A stretch of DNA of 64,000 nucleotides, taken from positions 62,001 through 126,000 of the forward strand of contig PDTD01000009.1 of assembly GCA_002748755.1 (NCBI GenBank), written 5' to 3'. Of the stretch, positions 9,163 to 19,200 are shown piece by piece (the first letter of the stretch is position 1; every line of letters begins with the position of its first letter). The position numbers were made by a program, and so were the translations under genes. The notes beneath the pieces are model-generated. The model saw nothing but the letters and a program-made list of their open reading frames with translations. It was not told where the DNA came from and made no database searches. Source of the stretch: Desulfobulbus propionicus. Its GTDB lineage: Bacteria > Desulfobacterota > Desulfobulbia > Desulfobulbales > Desulfobulbaceae.

Positions 9163-9933
9163 TTAGAGTCGTCTTTTTCTGCTCCTTCTGGTCTTGGGCA
9201 GCAGCAAGTAGTCTTCCCGTACATTCCCCATGGCCGCAAAGATCTGCTCCCCCGCATGGGGCAGGACCTTATAGATATGCTCAATGATTTCCTGGATGTC
9301 CTTTCTCCTGGTCCTTTCCGAAAGCGGGCAGGAAGAAGGTATACCCTTGAACCCAAACATCCGGCCAATTTTTTCCACCTCTGCTTTGTGACAATAGGCA
9401 AGTGGGCGGATGACATGGAGGTTGCCTTCAAAAAGTTCCTGGCTCGGTCGCATGGTGCTGATGTTGCCTGCACAGGTCAGGTTGAGAAAAAATGTTTCAA
9501 TAATATCATCACGATGGTGACCCAAAGCCAGTTTGTTGTGTCCCTGTTCTCCAGCATGATCAAAGAGCTGCTTTCGTCTGGAACGGGAACAGCGAAAGCA
9601 GATCTGCACCGCTTCAGATCCCGTTATAGTATCAGTATTCGGCTTCCATCTAGCAGGCAGGATGGTCAGCGGAAATCCCACACGCCTCAGTTCCCTTTGC
9701 GTCTGGTCGGCCGCAGAACCAATCTTGGCCCCGTTCCCTTCCATATCAATATGGACACAGTGCATGGTATAGCGAATGGGCGCCTTTTTCTGCCAGAACG
9801 CGAGCACCTGGGTCAGGGCCAAAGAATCTATCCCACCTGATACCGCGACCAGTACCGAGTCTCCCTCCGCCAGCATGGCATAGTCATGCATGGCCCGGCC
9901 TATTTTACGATTGATGGCAGCCTGCAGTTTAAT
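9163..9933 (-). CDS. TtcA/TilS-family tRNA-thiolation or -modification ATPase, probable ATT start
   Basis: A PP-loop (adenylating) enzyme, most like TtcA, which thiolates C32 of tRNA. Seen: the PP-loop SGGIDS, a CFRCSRSRR pair of cysteines typical of the TtcA Fe-S site, ALGHHRDDIIETF, and a late Cys (SSCPLSERTRR). The only standard start, ATG at 9891, lies inside the conserved N-terminal helix (LQAAINRKIGRAMHDYAML aligns with the LQKRLRRNVGEAIADFNMI region of E. coli TtcA). The frame stays open back to a TGA at 9958-9960. An AAGGAG sits nine bases before an ATT at 9931-9933, so I annotate an ATT start (about 256 residues). Confidence 0.8.
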   Translation of the reverse strand: MKLQAAINRKIGRAMHDYAMLAEGDSVLVAVSGGIDSLALTQVLAFWQKKAPIRYTMHCVHIDMEGNGAKIGSAADQTQRELRRVGFPLTILPARWKPNTDTITGSEAVQICFRCSRSRRKQLFDHAGEQGHNKLALGHHRDDIIETFFLNLTCAGNISTMRPSQELFEGNLHVIRPLAYCHKAEVEKIGRMFGFKGIPSSCPLSERTRRKDIQEIIEHIYKVLPHAGEQIFAAMGNVREDYLLLPKTRRSRKRRL

Positions 9934-10006
9934 GGCGTATATCTCCTTAATAATCTGTCAACAAGAAAGCGCCGTTTTGGGCCTCTGGGGAGAGTACGTA
10001 AAGACG

Positions 10007-10230
10007 AGCCCGGTTATCTCATCAGCTCAGGTGGTGCCAAGCTCGGGAATTTTAACACCTCCTTCTACCTGGGTATATATATTGCCAAATACAGACAAAG
10101 ATGGGTCCGCCTGGGTTGAGCGTTGGTGCACAGCTCGTCGAAATGTGAACCGGCTCACGAACACCACATACATCTGTTTTTGTCTGTTTTTTCTCAAATA
10201 CGGTACAATGTCCTTAAGAAATCCGGGTTC
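10007..10230 (+). mobile_element. Full-length copy of the dispersed TIR element
   Basis: About 224 bp from AGCCCGGTTATCTCATCAG to the complementary end AAATCCGGGTT. Internal blocks match the other full copies: GGTGGTGCCA near the left, GGTATATATATTGCCAAA, GAGCGTTGGTGCA, CACATACATCTGTTTTTGTCT and a CTCAAATA stretch before the right end. It lies in the gap between the TtcA-like gene (start 9933) and the lipoprotein gene ending at 10266. It is therefore upstream of the first gene and downstream of the second. Confidence 0.8.
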
Positions 10231-10265
10231 ACTCTCACAGGTTTTGTACGATCATCAATCTGTCA

Positions 10266-10907
10266 TCAAAAGTCTGCCAAATACCCGCATTGGGAAAATT
10301 TCTCTTCCACTCCTTCCCTGAGCAGCTCAGGAGCGGTCACAAAAGTGAAACCACGCTTGCCTGCCTTGTTCAACGTCAAGAGGTTTTCCAAGACGTACTG
10401 CTGCTGTTCTTCAAAATGCCCCCGACAGAGAACCTGATTTTTTTCCGTCTCAACCAGCCTGTAATCAAAGGCAACAGAGGCCGGTTCTCTGGCTGTGTAT
10501 TCGGAACCCAGCCTATCTACATACCTGCTTATCTGTACCTCCAGCATCACATTACAGTTAATCATAGCCCCAACGGCTTTGAGTCGCCCAATGGGAGGCC
10601 CCTCAAGAGCATTTTCAATACCATACACCTGGTCGGCACTCACATATCTGAACCCTTTATGACCACCTAGATACTGGTGCAGTATTCTATCGAGCATGGC
10701 TGCCCCTTCCTTGAGCTGCTTGGCGCTGCTGAAACTGAATGTATTATCATAATCCACTGCAGTCTGGACCGGCATGACCCCGAAACAGGTAATGGCAAGG
10801 TCTGGATCACGCTGGACCATGCCCTCGGTCTGCCGGGAAGCGCATCCGGTAAGGACAAGCAAACCACAGGCGGCCAGAATGGCGAACAGTTTATGGTAAT
10901 GAGCCAC
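10266..10907 (-). CDS. Putative outer-membrane or periplasmic lipoprotein
   Basis: Start set at GTG 10907, five bases after an AGGAGGG Shine-Dalgarno; a TTG at 10928 would overlap that signal. The 213-residue precursor has a basic N-terminus, a hydrophobic helix and the lipobox LTGC with the lipidated Cys at residue 22. The mature part (ITCFGVMPVQ... early, then a helical segment LDRILHQYLG and a beta-rich C-terminal domain) recalls TolB-N/LpoB-like lipoproteins of small size, but I cannot confirm this. It starts 21 bp after hisB ends, so the two are probably one operon. Confidence 0.75.
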   Translation of the reverse strand: MAHYHKLFAILAACGLLVLTGCASRQTEGMVQRDPDLAITCFGVMPVQTAVDYDNTFSFSSAKQLKEGAAMLDRILHQYLGGHKGFRYVSADQVYGIENALEGPPIGRLKAVGAMINCNVMLEVQISRYVDRLGSEYTAREPASVAFDYRLVETEKNQVLCRGHFEEQQQYVLENLLTLNKAGKRGFTFVTAPELLREGVEEKFSQCGYLADF

Positions 10908-10928
10908 GAGTACCCTCCTTCTTGTCAA

Positions 10929-11528
10929 TTATAATGTTCCCTTGGAAGACAACTGCCCTGTAATTCGATCACTTCGACGACATGCCCGTGCAGTTGAGCG
11001 AGCCAGCGCCTTGAATATCGCTTCAATGATATGGTGCGTATTTTCACCGTGCAGAACATCCACATGAAGAGTCATACCGGCATGGAGGGAAAAGGCACGG
11101 AGAAATTCCTTGGCAAGTGCGGTGTCGAACGTACCGACCTTCTGATCCAGGGGCCCGCTCTCGTAGTGGAGGAAAGGACGGTTGGAAAAATCCACGCATA
11201 CCCGGGAAAGGGTTTCATCCATGGGAACATAGGCATGCCCATAACGAAGAATCCCTGCCTTGTCTCCCAGTGCTGATGAAAACGCCTTGCCCAGACAGAT
11301 GCCGATATCTTCTACAGTGTGATGATCATCTACTGCGCTATCCCCTTGAGCTGCAAGTTCCAGATCAAAAAAACCATGTACGGTAAAGAGAGTCAGCATA
11401 TGATCCAAAAAACCTACACCTGTGGCAATGGAGGCGTTGCCGCTGCCATCAATATTCAACGACAGGGATATCTGCGTTTCCGCAGTATTCCGTTTAATAT
11501 CAGCAGTCCGATGGTTGTGCTGATTCAT
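10929..11528 (-). CDS. hisB: Imidazoleglycerol-phosphate dehydratase
   Basis: Sixth step of histidine synthesis. It has 199 residues, the standard length of the monofunctional enzyme. The metal-binding histidine clusters GFLDHMLTLF and DDHHTVED are present, with the second-half repeat (RAFSLHAGMTLHVDVLHGENTHHIIEAIFKA interrupted here only for length). The start at 11528 (MNQHNHRTADIKRNT) follows an AGGGGA Shine-Dalgarno. It is alone among his genes here, followed by a lipoprotein gene. Confidence 0.96.
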   Translation of the reverse strand: MNQHNHRTADIKRNTAETQISLSLNIDGSGNASIATGVGFLDHMLTLFTVHGFFDLELAAQGDSAVDDHHTVEDIGICLGKAFSSALGDKAGILRYGHAYVPMDETLSRVCVDFSNRPFLHYESGPLDQKVGTFDTALAKEFLRAFSLHAGMTLHVDVLHGENTHHIIEAIFKALARSTARACRRSDRITGQLSSKGTL

Positions 11529-11593
11529 AGAGTCCCCTTTTTCTACCTGCGAACCACGATCACCCCTGCTCATTTCGACAGCACGACCAGACC

Positions 11594-11732
11594 TGGCCCA
11601 AATTGCTCATCAGCTCAGGTGGTAACCGGTTCGGGAGTTTTTGGCACCTCATTATGCAGGGGTATATATGTTGCCAAAAGACGGCCAAAGATGCTACCCC
11701 CTGGACTGAGCGTTGGTGCACATTTTGTCGAA
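11594..11732 (+). repeat. Partial copy of the dispersed TIR element (left part)
   Basis: Begins TGGCCCAAATTGCTCATCAG and continues with GCTCAGGTGGTAACCGG, GGGAGTTTTTGGCACCTCATT, GGTATATATGTTGCCAAAA and GACTGAGCGTTGGTGCA, losing similarity after TTTTGTCGAA. The right end is missing. It lies 65 bp upstream of hisB on the opposite strand sense. The following 11733-12158 shows no feature I can support beyond short unlikely open frames. Confidence 0.7.
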
Positions 11733-12158
11733 TACGATCTTTTCAAAGCTTTATAAATCAGGGTATACTATTCCGCCTGGGTGAGATTCGCAACTGTTCT
11801 TCAGCCCTCTGTTTTTTTTTACCAACATGACACCTGCACCGGTTATCCACAGGCCTGAAGACAAAAGGTGCATGCTCCCGCATTTTAGCAAAAAAACGTT
11901 TCCCAGATCCAGGGGCAAAAGACCCGGCTGCACCAAGCGCCCGGCAATGGGCTACCGCCAAAACTCTCATAAAACCATGGCCCCAGCGAAACATGTTTCC
12001 AAGTCTTGACCCAAAGCGGTCTTTCTTTTAATCACCCTGCGGTCAGTCTTCCAGAATAGGGCAGTGACGATGGCTAGCTCTAGCAGAACGGATTTTCTTA
12101 TCACCTCAGGGGGACAAAGAGAACAAAGCCAAAAAAAGCATAGACTCCATTTTTTTCA

Positions 12159-12187
12159 TTGACACATAACCACAGGACCGTTAGGAT
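12159..12187 (+). promoter_or_regulatory. Sigma70-type promoter for tRNA-Gly
   Basis: A consensus -35 TTGACA (12159-12164) and a -10-like TAGGAT (12182-12187) are separated by exactly 17 bases. They end 29 bases before the tRNA, leaving a short leader. Position and spacing both fit, so this is likely real. Confidence 0.6.
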
Positions 12188-12216
12188 GCCTCGCTGTCAA
12201 GTGAATGCAAATGAGA

Positions 12217-12291
12217 GCGGGAATAACTCAGTGGTAGAGTGTAACCTTGCCAAGGTTGAAGTCGCGAGTTCGAATCTCGTTTCCCGCTCCA
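12217..12291 (+). tRNA. tRNA-Gly (anticodon GCC)
   Basis: A complete cloverleaf. The acceptor stem GCGGGAA pairs with TTCCCGC; the D-arm contains CTCAGTGGTAGAG; the anticodon stem AACCT/AGGTT encloses TTGCCAA with anticodon GCC; the T-arm is GCGAGTTCGAATCTCGT. The 3' CCA is encoded. It reads GGC and GGT glycine codons. It has its own promoter upstream and a terminator hairpin just downstream. Confidence 0.97.
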
Positions 12292-12301
12292 CTCAATATT
12301 C

Positions 12302-12332
12302 AAGGTTCGGACAGCTGTTCGAACCTTTTTTT
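12302..12332 (+). terminator. Intrinsic terminator after tRNA-Gly, in the rplM leader
   Basis: An 8-bp stem AAGGTTCG/CGAACCTT with a 10-base loop is followed by a run of seven T. It ends the tRNA-Gly transcript. Because rplM begins only 24 bases later, it must also be passed, or act as an attenuator, if rplM is transcribed from the tRNA promoter. Confidence 0.8.
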
Positions 12333-12355
12333 GTTAACCTGCTGGGGCGCAAGGA

Positions 12356-12784
12356 ATGAAAACTTATTATACGCCGGTAAACGAAATTGATCGTAAATGG
12401 TATGTGGTGGATGCCGATGGGAAGGTACTAGGTCGCATCGCCACCGAGATTGCCACTCGTTTACGCGGCAAACACAAACCAACTTTCTGTAATTTCCAGG
12501 ACAACGGTGACTTTATCATCGTAATCAATGCGGAAAAAGTACACCTGACCGGCAAGAAAAGGGATGAGAAGCAATACCATCATCATACCGGTTACACAGG
12601 TGGATTAAAAACCTCCACAGCCAAGGAAATGCTGGAAAAAAAACCGGAAGAGCTTATCCGGATAGCGGTCAAGGGCATGCTGCCTAAAAACAAACTTGGC
12701 CGCGCCCAGTTCAAAAAACTCAAAGTTTATGCAGGCGACAGCCACCCACACAAGGCCCAGCAGCCTGAAACAATCGAGATCTGA
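12356..12784 (+). CDS. rplM: 50S ribosomal protein L13
   Basis: A 142-residue ribosomal large-subunit protein at the standard length, with family signatures [27 protein letters not shown] and [23 protein letters not shown]. The start ATG is preceded directly by CAAGGA, an unusually tight Shine-Dalgarno. rpsI follows 15 bp later, the usual L13-S9 operon. The leader contains the tRNA-Gly terminator hairpin. Confidence 0.98.
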   Translation: MKTYYTPVNEIDRKWYVVDADGKVLGRIATEIATRLRGKHKPTFCNFQDNGDFIIVINAEKVHLTGKKRDEKQYHHHTGYTGGLKTSTAKEMLEKKPEELIRIAVKGMLPKNKLGRAQFKKLKVYAGDSHPHKAQQPETIEI

Positions 12785-12799
12785 AAAGGGAACTCCAAT

Positions 12800-13192
12800 A
12801 TGGCACCAGAAAAAACGTACGCTACCGGAAGACGTAAAACAGCCGTCGCACGCGTGTGGCTGACCCCGGGAAACGGGGAAATGGCAGTCAACCAGACTGA
12901 CTTGAAAGAGTATTTTGGCAATATCTTTTTTGAACATAAAATTTTTCGTCCGTTTTCCGTAACCGAGACAGAACAACAGTATAATGTTCAGGCAACGGTA
13001 AAAGGTGGGGGGAAATCCGCCCAGGTTGATGCCCTTGTGCATGGCATTGCCCGCGCCCTCCAGGAAATTGATCCCGAGATGCGGGTCCCCTTAAAAAAAG
13101 CTGGGTTACTGACTCGAGATCCCCGCGCCAAGGAAAGAAAGAAATACGGTCAGCGTGGTGCTCGCGCACGCTTCCAGTTCTCTAAGCGTTAA
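12800..13192 (+). CDS. rpsI: 30S ribosomal protein S9
   Basis: A 130-residue small-subunit protein with [36 protein letters not shown] and the canonical C-terminal tail RARFQFSKR, which reaches the decoding centre. It is co-transcribed with rplM, and an intrinsic terminator follows. Confidence 0.98.
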   Translation: MAPEKTYATGRRKTAVARVWLTPGNGEMAVNQTDLKEYFGNIFFEHKIFRPFSVTETEQQYNVQATVKGGGKSAQVDALVHGIARALQEIDPEMRVPLKKAGLLTRDPRAKERKKYGQRGARARFQFSKR

Positions 13193-13245
13193 TGGGATTG
13201 GGAACGTTCCTGCAACCCATTGCACTACCTTTTTCAGGTATTTTC

Positions 13246-13279
13246 AGGGAATAACGATCTTCTCGTTGTTCCCTTTTTT
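13246..13279 (+). terminator. Intrinsic terminator of the rplM-rpsI operon
   Basis: A 12-bp stem AGGGAATAACGA/TCGTTGTTCCCT (one G-T pair) with a 5-base loop is followed by six T. It ends 28 bases before argC. Confidence 0.9.
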
Positions 13280-13307
13280 ATTGTTCAAGTTAATAAGGAG
13301 TACAGCC

Positions 13308-14348
13308 ATGATACAAGTCGGCATCGTCGGGGCATCGGGATACACGGGAGCGGAACTTGCCAGGATACTCTGCAACCACCCGGATGTACAGCTCACCGTC
13401 GCGACCTCCCGGACCTATGCCGGCAAATCCATGGCTGAGGTTTTTCCCAATCTCCGGGGATACACAGATATTATCTGTGCAAACCTGAGCGGTGAGGAGA
13501 TGGCTCGGCAAGCGGACTTCTTTTTCACAGCGGTTCCACACCAGACAGCCATGGACATCGTTCCTGCACTGCTTGCCGCTGAAAAAAAAGTTGTCGATCT
13601 CAGTGCCGATTTCAGGCTCCGTGATGTAGCCGTCTATGCACAGTGGTACGGCAAGCACACCTCCAGCCACCTCCTCTCTGAGGCGGTGTATGGCCTGCCG
13701 GAACTCTATCGTGAGCAGATCAGATCCGCAAACTTCGTCGCCAATCCCGGCTGTTACCCTACATCGGTTATTCTGGCCCTGGCGCCGCTGCTGAAGCACA
13801 AACGCATTCTTCCCTCGTCCATCATTGTCGACTCCAAATCGGGCACCACCGGTGCCGGCAGGGCAGCCAATGTTACCAGCCTGTTCTGCGAGGTACATGA
13901 TGGTTTTCGTGCCTACAAGGTAGGAGGAACGCACCGGCACACCCCTGAGATGGAGCAAGAACTCTCCCTGCTGGCAGACGCGGACTGCACCATTACCTTT
14001 ACCCCACATCTGCTGCCTCTCTCCAGAGGGATTCTCAGCACCATCTATGCAACCATGGACGGTGCCGGTTCTCCCGATGAACTCCACCAGCTCTTTGCAG
14101 ACACGTATGCCGACGAGCGGTTTGTCCGGATACTGCCGGAAGGAACAGTACCAGCAACGCAATACGTCAGAGGCTCCAATTATTGCGATATTGGAATAGA
14201 GGTCGATCCGCGAACAGGCAGGGTTATTGTGATTTCCGCCATCGACAACGTTGTCAAAGGTGCCTCTGGTCAAGCTGTACAAAACATGAACATCATGCTC
14301 GGCCTTGAAGAGGCATCAGGCCTGGATCAGATTCCCCTCTTTCCATAA
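13308..14348 (+). CDS. argC: N-acetyl-gamma-glutamyl-phosphate reductase
   Basis: Third step of arginine synthesis, NADPH-dependent. It has 346 residues, type 1 length. The nucleotide-binding motif [14 protein letters not shown] is at the N-terminus and the catalytic Cys lies in [16 protein letters not shown] and the C-terminal [11 protein letters not shown] are also typical. The start at 13308 follows AAGGAG; the longer open frame upstream runs back through the rpsI terminator and is not coding. truA follows within 22 bp. Confidence 0.97.
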   Translation: MIQVGIVGASGYTGAELARILCNHPDVQLTVATSRTYAGKSMAEVFPNLRGYTDIICANLSGEEMARQADFFFTAVPHQTAMDIVPALLAAEKKVVDLSADFRLRDVAVYAQWYGKHTSSHLLSEAVYGLPELYREQIRSANFVANPGCYPTSVILALAPLLKHKRILPSSIIVDSKSGTTGAGRAANVTSLFCEVHDGFRAYKVGGTHRHTPEMEQELSLLADADCTITFTPHLLPLSRGILSTIYATMDGAGSPDELHQLFADTYADERFVRILPEGTVPATQYVRGSNYCDIGIEVDPRTGRVIVISAIDNVVKGASGQAVQNMNIMLGLEEASGLDQIPLFP

Positions 14349-14369
14349 CATGGCGCCTTGAGAGACAAC

Positions 14370-15185
14370 GTGAAGCGCAATATTCGCCTGCTTATTGCCT
14401 TTGACGGCACGGACTACCACGGATGGCAACGACAGGAGGGAAATCTGACCATCCAGGAAGTTATTGAAACCTGCCTGCAGACCATGTGCAAACATGATGT
14501 TATCCTCCATGGGGCTGGACGGACCGACGCCGGTGTGCACGCCCTGGGCATGGTGGCTCATTTTTTCACCGAGTCCAACATCCCTGAGCAGGCCTTTGTT
14601 CCTGGCCTGAACGCCCTGCTCCCCCCGGACATCCGTATTCGACAAGCCCATGAAGTTGCCCTGGATTTTCACAGCCGGTTTCAGGCCACCGGCAAAACGT
14701 ATTGCTACAGATTCTTCACAGGCAGGATACAACTGCCCTGCTCAAGAAAATACATTGCTCATATGCCCGGTGAATTCAACCGGGAACGCCTCGCCTCAGC
14801 CATGCATATCCTTACGGGCACCCATGATTTTTCGAGTTTTGAAAAGGCCGGCTCAAGAGATACTACACGCGTTGAAGGACGCGGGGCAATACGAACCCTG
14901 TTTACCGTAACCTGCACCGAAATCCCTTTGAAAGAGAAACACTACTGTTTACGTTTCACCGGTGACGGCTTCCTACGACAGATGGTTCGCATCCTGTCCG
15001 GCACCCTGATCGATATCGGTTGCAACAGACTGCCCGAAGACGTGGTTCCTCAAATCCTTGCAAGCCAGGATCGCCGATCTGCAGGGCCCACCGCACCTGC
15101 TGTTGGCCTGGTCTTGGAACAGGTTTTCTATTCTCCTCTTTCCCCTGACTGCCATGCAGCATCACCCCAGCTCAACACTGTATAA
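14370..15185 (+). CDS. truA: tRNA pseudouridine(38-40) synthase
   Basis: Isomerises uridines 38-40 in tRNA anticodon stems. It has about 271 residues. The catalytic Asp lies in GRTDAGVHA; IAFDGTDYHGWQRQ and FLRQMVRILSGTLIDIG are family motifs. I choose the GTG at 14370 (MKRNIRLLIAFDG); a TTG at 14358 is possible. It overlaps maf by 32 bp, so the two are translated in different frames over that stretch. Confidence 0.95.
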   Translation: MKRNIRLLIAFDGTDYHGWQRQEGNLTIQEVIETCLQTMCKHDVILHGAGRTDAGVHALGMVAHFFTESNIPEQAFVPGLNALLPPDIRIRQAHEVALDFHSRFQATGKTYCYRFFTGRIQLPCSRKYIAHMPGEFNRERLASAMHILTGTHDFSSFEKAGSRDTTRVEGRGAIRTLFTVTCTEIPLKEKHYCLRFTGDGFLRQMVRILSGTLIDIGCNRLPEDVVPQILASQDRRSAGPTAPAVGLVLEQVFYSPLSPDCHAASPQLNTV

Positions 15186-15795
15186 ACAACACTGCCCCAT
15201 TGTACTGGCTTCCGCATCTCCCAGAAGAAAGCAACTGCTCGAGACAATTGGCCTCGTCTTCAGTTGCAGACCGGCCACCATTGATGAAACCCTTCCCCCG
15301 GGAGAGTCCCCCCTTGCCTATGTCCAGCGTATGGCGAGGGAAAAGAGTGACGCTGTTGCCCATCGTTTCCCAGGCAGTTGCACCATAAGTGCAGATACGA
15401 TTGTAACCCTGCAAGAAAAGGTGTATGGCAAACCAGTCAGCCCGAAGGAAGCCCTGACCATGCTTGAATCATTGAACAACCGTACGCACCAGGTTATAAC
15501 AGCTGTCCGGGTGCAGTGGCCTGAAAAAGATCTCCTGACAGGATGCATCGCCCAAACAGAAGTGACCTTTGGCAACTATCCCCAGGAGGTATTGCAAGGA
15601 TATATCAAGAGTGGTGATCCCATGGACAAGGCAGGCGGATATGGCATTCAAAGCCTTGGCGGGTTTCTTGTCCGCGAAATCAAAGGTTCCTACACCAATG
15701 TGGTTGGACTCCCTATGGCAAGGGTGATCGAGCTGCTGGTGAGCCAAGACATTATAACCCCGACAAGGACGACACTTGAACCCGTGACCACCTGA
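15154..15795 (+). CDS. maf: Maf-family nucleoside triphosphate pyrophosphatase
   Basis: Hydrolyses non-canonical or excess NTPs (dTTP/UTP-type Maf) to NMP and PPi as a house-cleaning enzyme. It has 213 residues. Motifs: LASASPRRKQLL, ISADTIV, QEKVYGKP and DKAGGYGIQSLGG. The start at 15154 lies inside the end of truA; longer upstream extensions only read truA out of frame. The TGA stop (15793-15795) abuts a repeat element. Confidence 0.94.
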   Translation: MQHHPSSTLYKQHCPIVLASASPRRKQLLETIGLVFSCRPATIDETLPPGESPLAYVQRMAREKSDAVAHRFPGSCTISADTIVTLQEKVYGKPVSPKEALTMLESLNNRTHQVITAVRVQWPEKDLLTGCIAQTEVTFGNYPQEVLQGYIKSGDPMDKAGGYGIQSLGGFLVREIKGSYTNVVGLPMARVIELLVSQDIITPTRTTLEPVTT

Positions 15796-15913
15796 CCCGC
15801 ATTGCTCATGCACAGAGTGTCTCATTTACGAATAAAGAGACAAAAACAGATGGGGGGTGCTGTCTGCGGACAAACTCAAATTTCGAGAATAGGTGCGCCA
15901 AAGGACCGCTTGG
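15794..15913 (-). repeat. Partial copy of the dispersed TIR element, reverse, touching the maf stop codon
   Basis: Directly after the maf stop comes CCCGCATTGCTCATG, then GTGTCTCATTTACG, AGAGACAAAAACAGAT and CTCAAATTTCGAGAA, the reversed right half of the element. It is about 120 bp and lacks the other end. The rest of this 428-bp gap (15914-16223) shows only an AT-rich TATACT segment near 16172 that might be a -10 box for the next gene. Confidence 0.7.
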
Positions 15914-16223
15914 CAAAGGCAAAATCCCAAGAGTGCCACTGCACAGCTCTTGTTCAACAACTATAGATAGCAATGACTAAGAGATTGGGGAATAGAAGGA
16001 AAATGGACGAGGCGGGATTTTCGCCGCTCATTGGGGGGAAGGTGTACACCGGTCATTTTAACTGGAAAGGACATCGGTGGTTACAGCCCAGTATCTGCGA
16101 CCGGCGATATCTGGGACCAAAACCAGTGGTCTGGAACCAGCATCTTGCTATCATTTGAAAAATATTTTATATATACTGGTAGTTTCTTCCGTTGTAGAGC
16201 TGACAGAAAAACACTGAAAAAAT

Positions 16224-19200
16224 ATGAACAGCCAACCGTCTGCAGCATCTTCTGATAACATCGCAGCTCTTGTTGCCTTTCCACAGCTGCTGTTTTCGGC
16301 AATGCGTTCCATGCGCCTGTATCCCACCTCCAACCCACAGGTGATACGGAACAACCAAGCAGCATATACTGCCTTCAGCCAGCTCCTCCAACAAAGTACA
16401 GGAAAAACCGTCACACTCTCCCTTTCCGACCAAATAATACTGGTCAACGGGGAACCACTACCCGAAAAAGAACAAAATTTACCGCAGATAACCGGCCTGA
16501 TAAAGTTTTTCAACCGTCTTGGTGTCTACTCCTTGACCTTTACAGAGGAATTTACCGAGCAGCAGTGCGTAGCATTTATTACCATCCTGTCTGAACTCCT
16601 GGGGCAGCAGAATCTTGATCAGCCCCTGGAACGGATTCTTATGGAGTCCACAGTCTCCACCGTCCAGGTGGATACCAAAATATACGTCGTCCTTCATCAG
16701 GATGAACAGGTTGTGAAGGAAGATCAAGTCGGTCTATTCAATGACGACGCAATGCCGGTCAGTGAGGAGGAGCTGATCAACTACGTCCTGACCCAGGGAA
16801 AAGACCACGCCAATCTGTATGGGTTGGCTCCAGAGCGGGCAGAAAGCTTCCTGGAAAGACTTGCAGAGGCCGCCAAAGAACACAATAGTCCGGAAAAGCT
16901 GTACAAAGCGGTTTTTGCCTTTCTCGAGAGTCTGGGAAAGGATCGCGATAGCCTGGTTCATGAGCAGCAGCTCAACACCGCAGCCTCCACCATCGCTGGG
17001 TTTGACCCTTCAACACTGGCCCGATTCTTCTCTGCATTACCCGAAACCAAGATAAGCGACGATATACTCAAGACGACCATTGAAAAGCTGCCCCCGCTCC
17101 AGCTCAACCGCCTGCTGGCCACTCTTACCGCACACCTCCCTTCCCTGAGCACAAAGCAGGAGCCCGACAAACTCAAGGTTGAAAAAAACCGGCTGCTGAG
17201 CCGTGTTATCCAGCTTTCGGATGCTACCGATATTAAAAAGAATATCGCCCAGAATGTCGATACCCACACCCTGTTGGTTACCCCTGGCACCAAGCTGGAA
17301 AATCTGCCCGAAAACCTGCTCAAACGACTACAGCAGCCAGAATGGTCGGCCTCAGTTCTGGCCAAAGCTATTCAGCAAAGCGTTGATCCCAGGCTCTCTC
17401 AAGTACAACCTGGAGTACCGGATACGCTGGCCTCCATGCTGCTCAGTTACGAGACACTGCTCACCAAAGAACAACAGGCAGAAGTGGCCATGCAGGCAGG
17501 TACACACCTCGCACAGATGGATTCACCATCCCTTGTCAGGCTTATCAATCACAGGTTCAAGGGAGCACTAGGCACCCAGTTGTATCAAGAAGTCGTCGAG
17601 CAAATGCCCGAGGAACAGCTGAACCAGACACTAGAACAGTTGCATGGTGATCAACTGGAGAAAATGGTCACCATGCTTTGTATTGCAAGCCAGGATGTCC
17701 CAACTGATAAGAAAGATGCACCACCGGCATTACATCGGCTCCTTGGGTCCAGCAAGGGTAATCAGGTCCAGGCTCTGCTGGACCAGAACATGGATGCCCG
17801 GAACCTGCTCAACACCCTTCAGGAAACCCCCTTTGCAGAACATTCTTCCCATCTCCTGAAGAGGCTGAAGGATCCAGGCTGGTCGAGTTCCGTTCTTGCC
17901 AATGCCATCCAACAGGCCGCTGACCCTGCAATCAACGGGGACGGACGTATTGACCAGGTGGTCTGTAACAGGCTTGTCAATTACTACGAACAACTCTTGG
18001 ACCAGGAGCGCCAAAAAAGTGTGTCCGCGCTGGCCGGTTCCAAATTGGCGACCATGGAAGGCATGGCTCTGGCCAACCTGCTTTCTCATAAATTCAGGGG
18101 CGTGTTTGGAAAAAAGCTGTACCAGGAGGTTCTCGCTCGGATATCGGACGACCAGCTTGAGGCAACGGTTGACACCCTCACCCTCCGCCAGATCAACAGG
18201 CTGATCGCCATTCTGGCGAGTGAGACCGATGGTGGTGAAGATCAGCGGGGACATCATAAAGAGACGACCTTTCTGCAAAGGCTGACCTCCACTCAAAAAA
18301 GCCCTATTATCAAGCAGGTTTTCGCTCAACAGCTTGATGCTCAGTTGCTCAGTTCCGGTCAAACTCCAGTGGAACATCTCCCGGAGCAGGTCAAGAACCG
18401 GCTCCAGCAGCCGGGATGGTCGTCACCGGTCCTGGTAACGGCCGCCAACCTGTCGGTGGACCCCGGGCTTGCAGATACTGACACCATTGATCTCAAGGGA
18501 TTCAATCAGATATTGACAGCATATGAAATTCTTTTAAATGAAAGCAAACAGCAACAGGTTGCCATATCAGCCGGGGCCAGAATAGCGGAAGATTTGGAAG
18601 AGCATGAACTGGGCTTGATGCTTGTACAGCGCTACAAGGGATTATTTGGCGAAAAACTGTACACAGAGGTTATCAAACACCTGAGCGACGATAAATTCGA
18701 GCGGCTTGCCGAGCAGATGGAGCGTTTTGCAACCGGACAGGACATGCTCCCTCTACAAGGAGTTGATGAGGAGGTCAAGGAGGCGTACAACAACCTGATG
18801 CGCACCGTTCGAGAACATAAACTGCGGACGGTGGTGGAAATCCAGGAGAAAAAACTGAGTCAGCAGGAAGAAAAAAAACTCCGTCATATCGCCTGGGCCA
18901 TGGAAGGCCTGCTCAAAGGCAACACCAAGACCCTGCTGTCCCCCACATTCTGCCAGGCTCTCCCTGCGGAAATACTACGCTTCATCAATCAAAAAGAAGA
19001 AGGACAGGCCGATGCCCTGCTCGCTCAGTTGGCTGTTGCCCAGCAATCAAAAGAAAAAAACTTGCAAGCAAACAGTATGCGGACCTTGGCTATTACAGCA
19101 GAACTTCTCGCTGAAAACGGTCAATGGTCTCGATTGAGTCGGCTCCTGCCAGCCCTCGAACAGATGCTTACCTCTCCGGAGATTGATGAGGAAAGCAGCA

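Noticed and set aside
11827-12009. A 60-codon frame upstream of tRNA-Gly
   Set aside because: Basic, low-complexity composition without start signals; likely chance.
15973-16158. A 61-codon frame before the HEAT/PilZ gene
   Set aside because: No Shine-Dalgarno or family pattern; it lies in a decayed repeat region.
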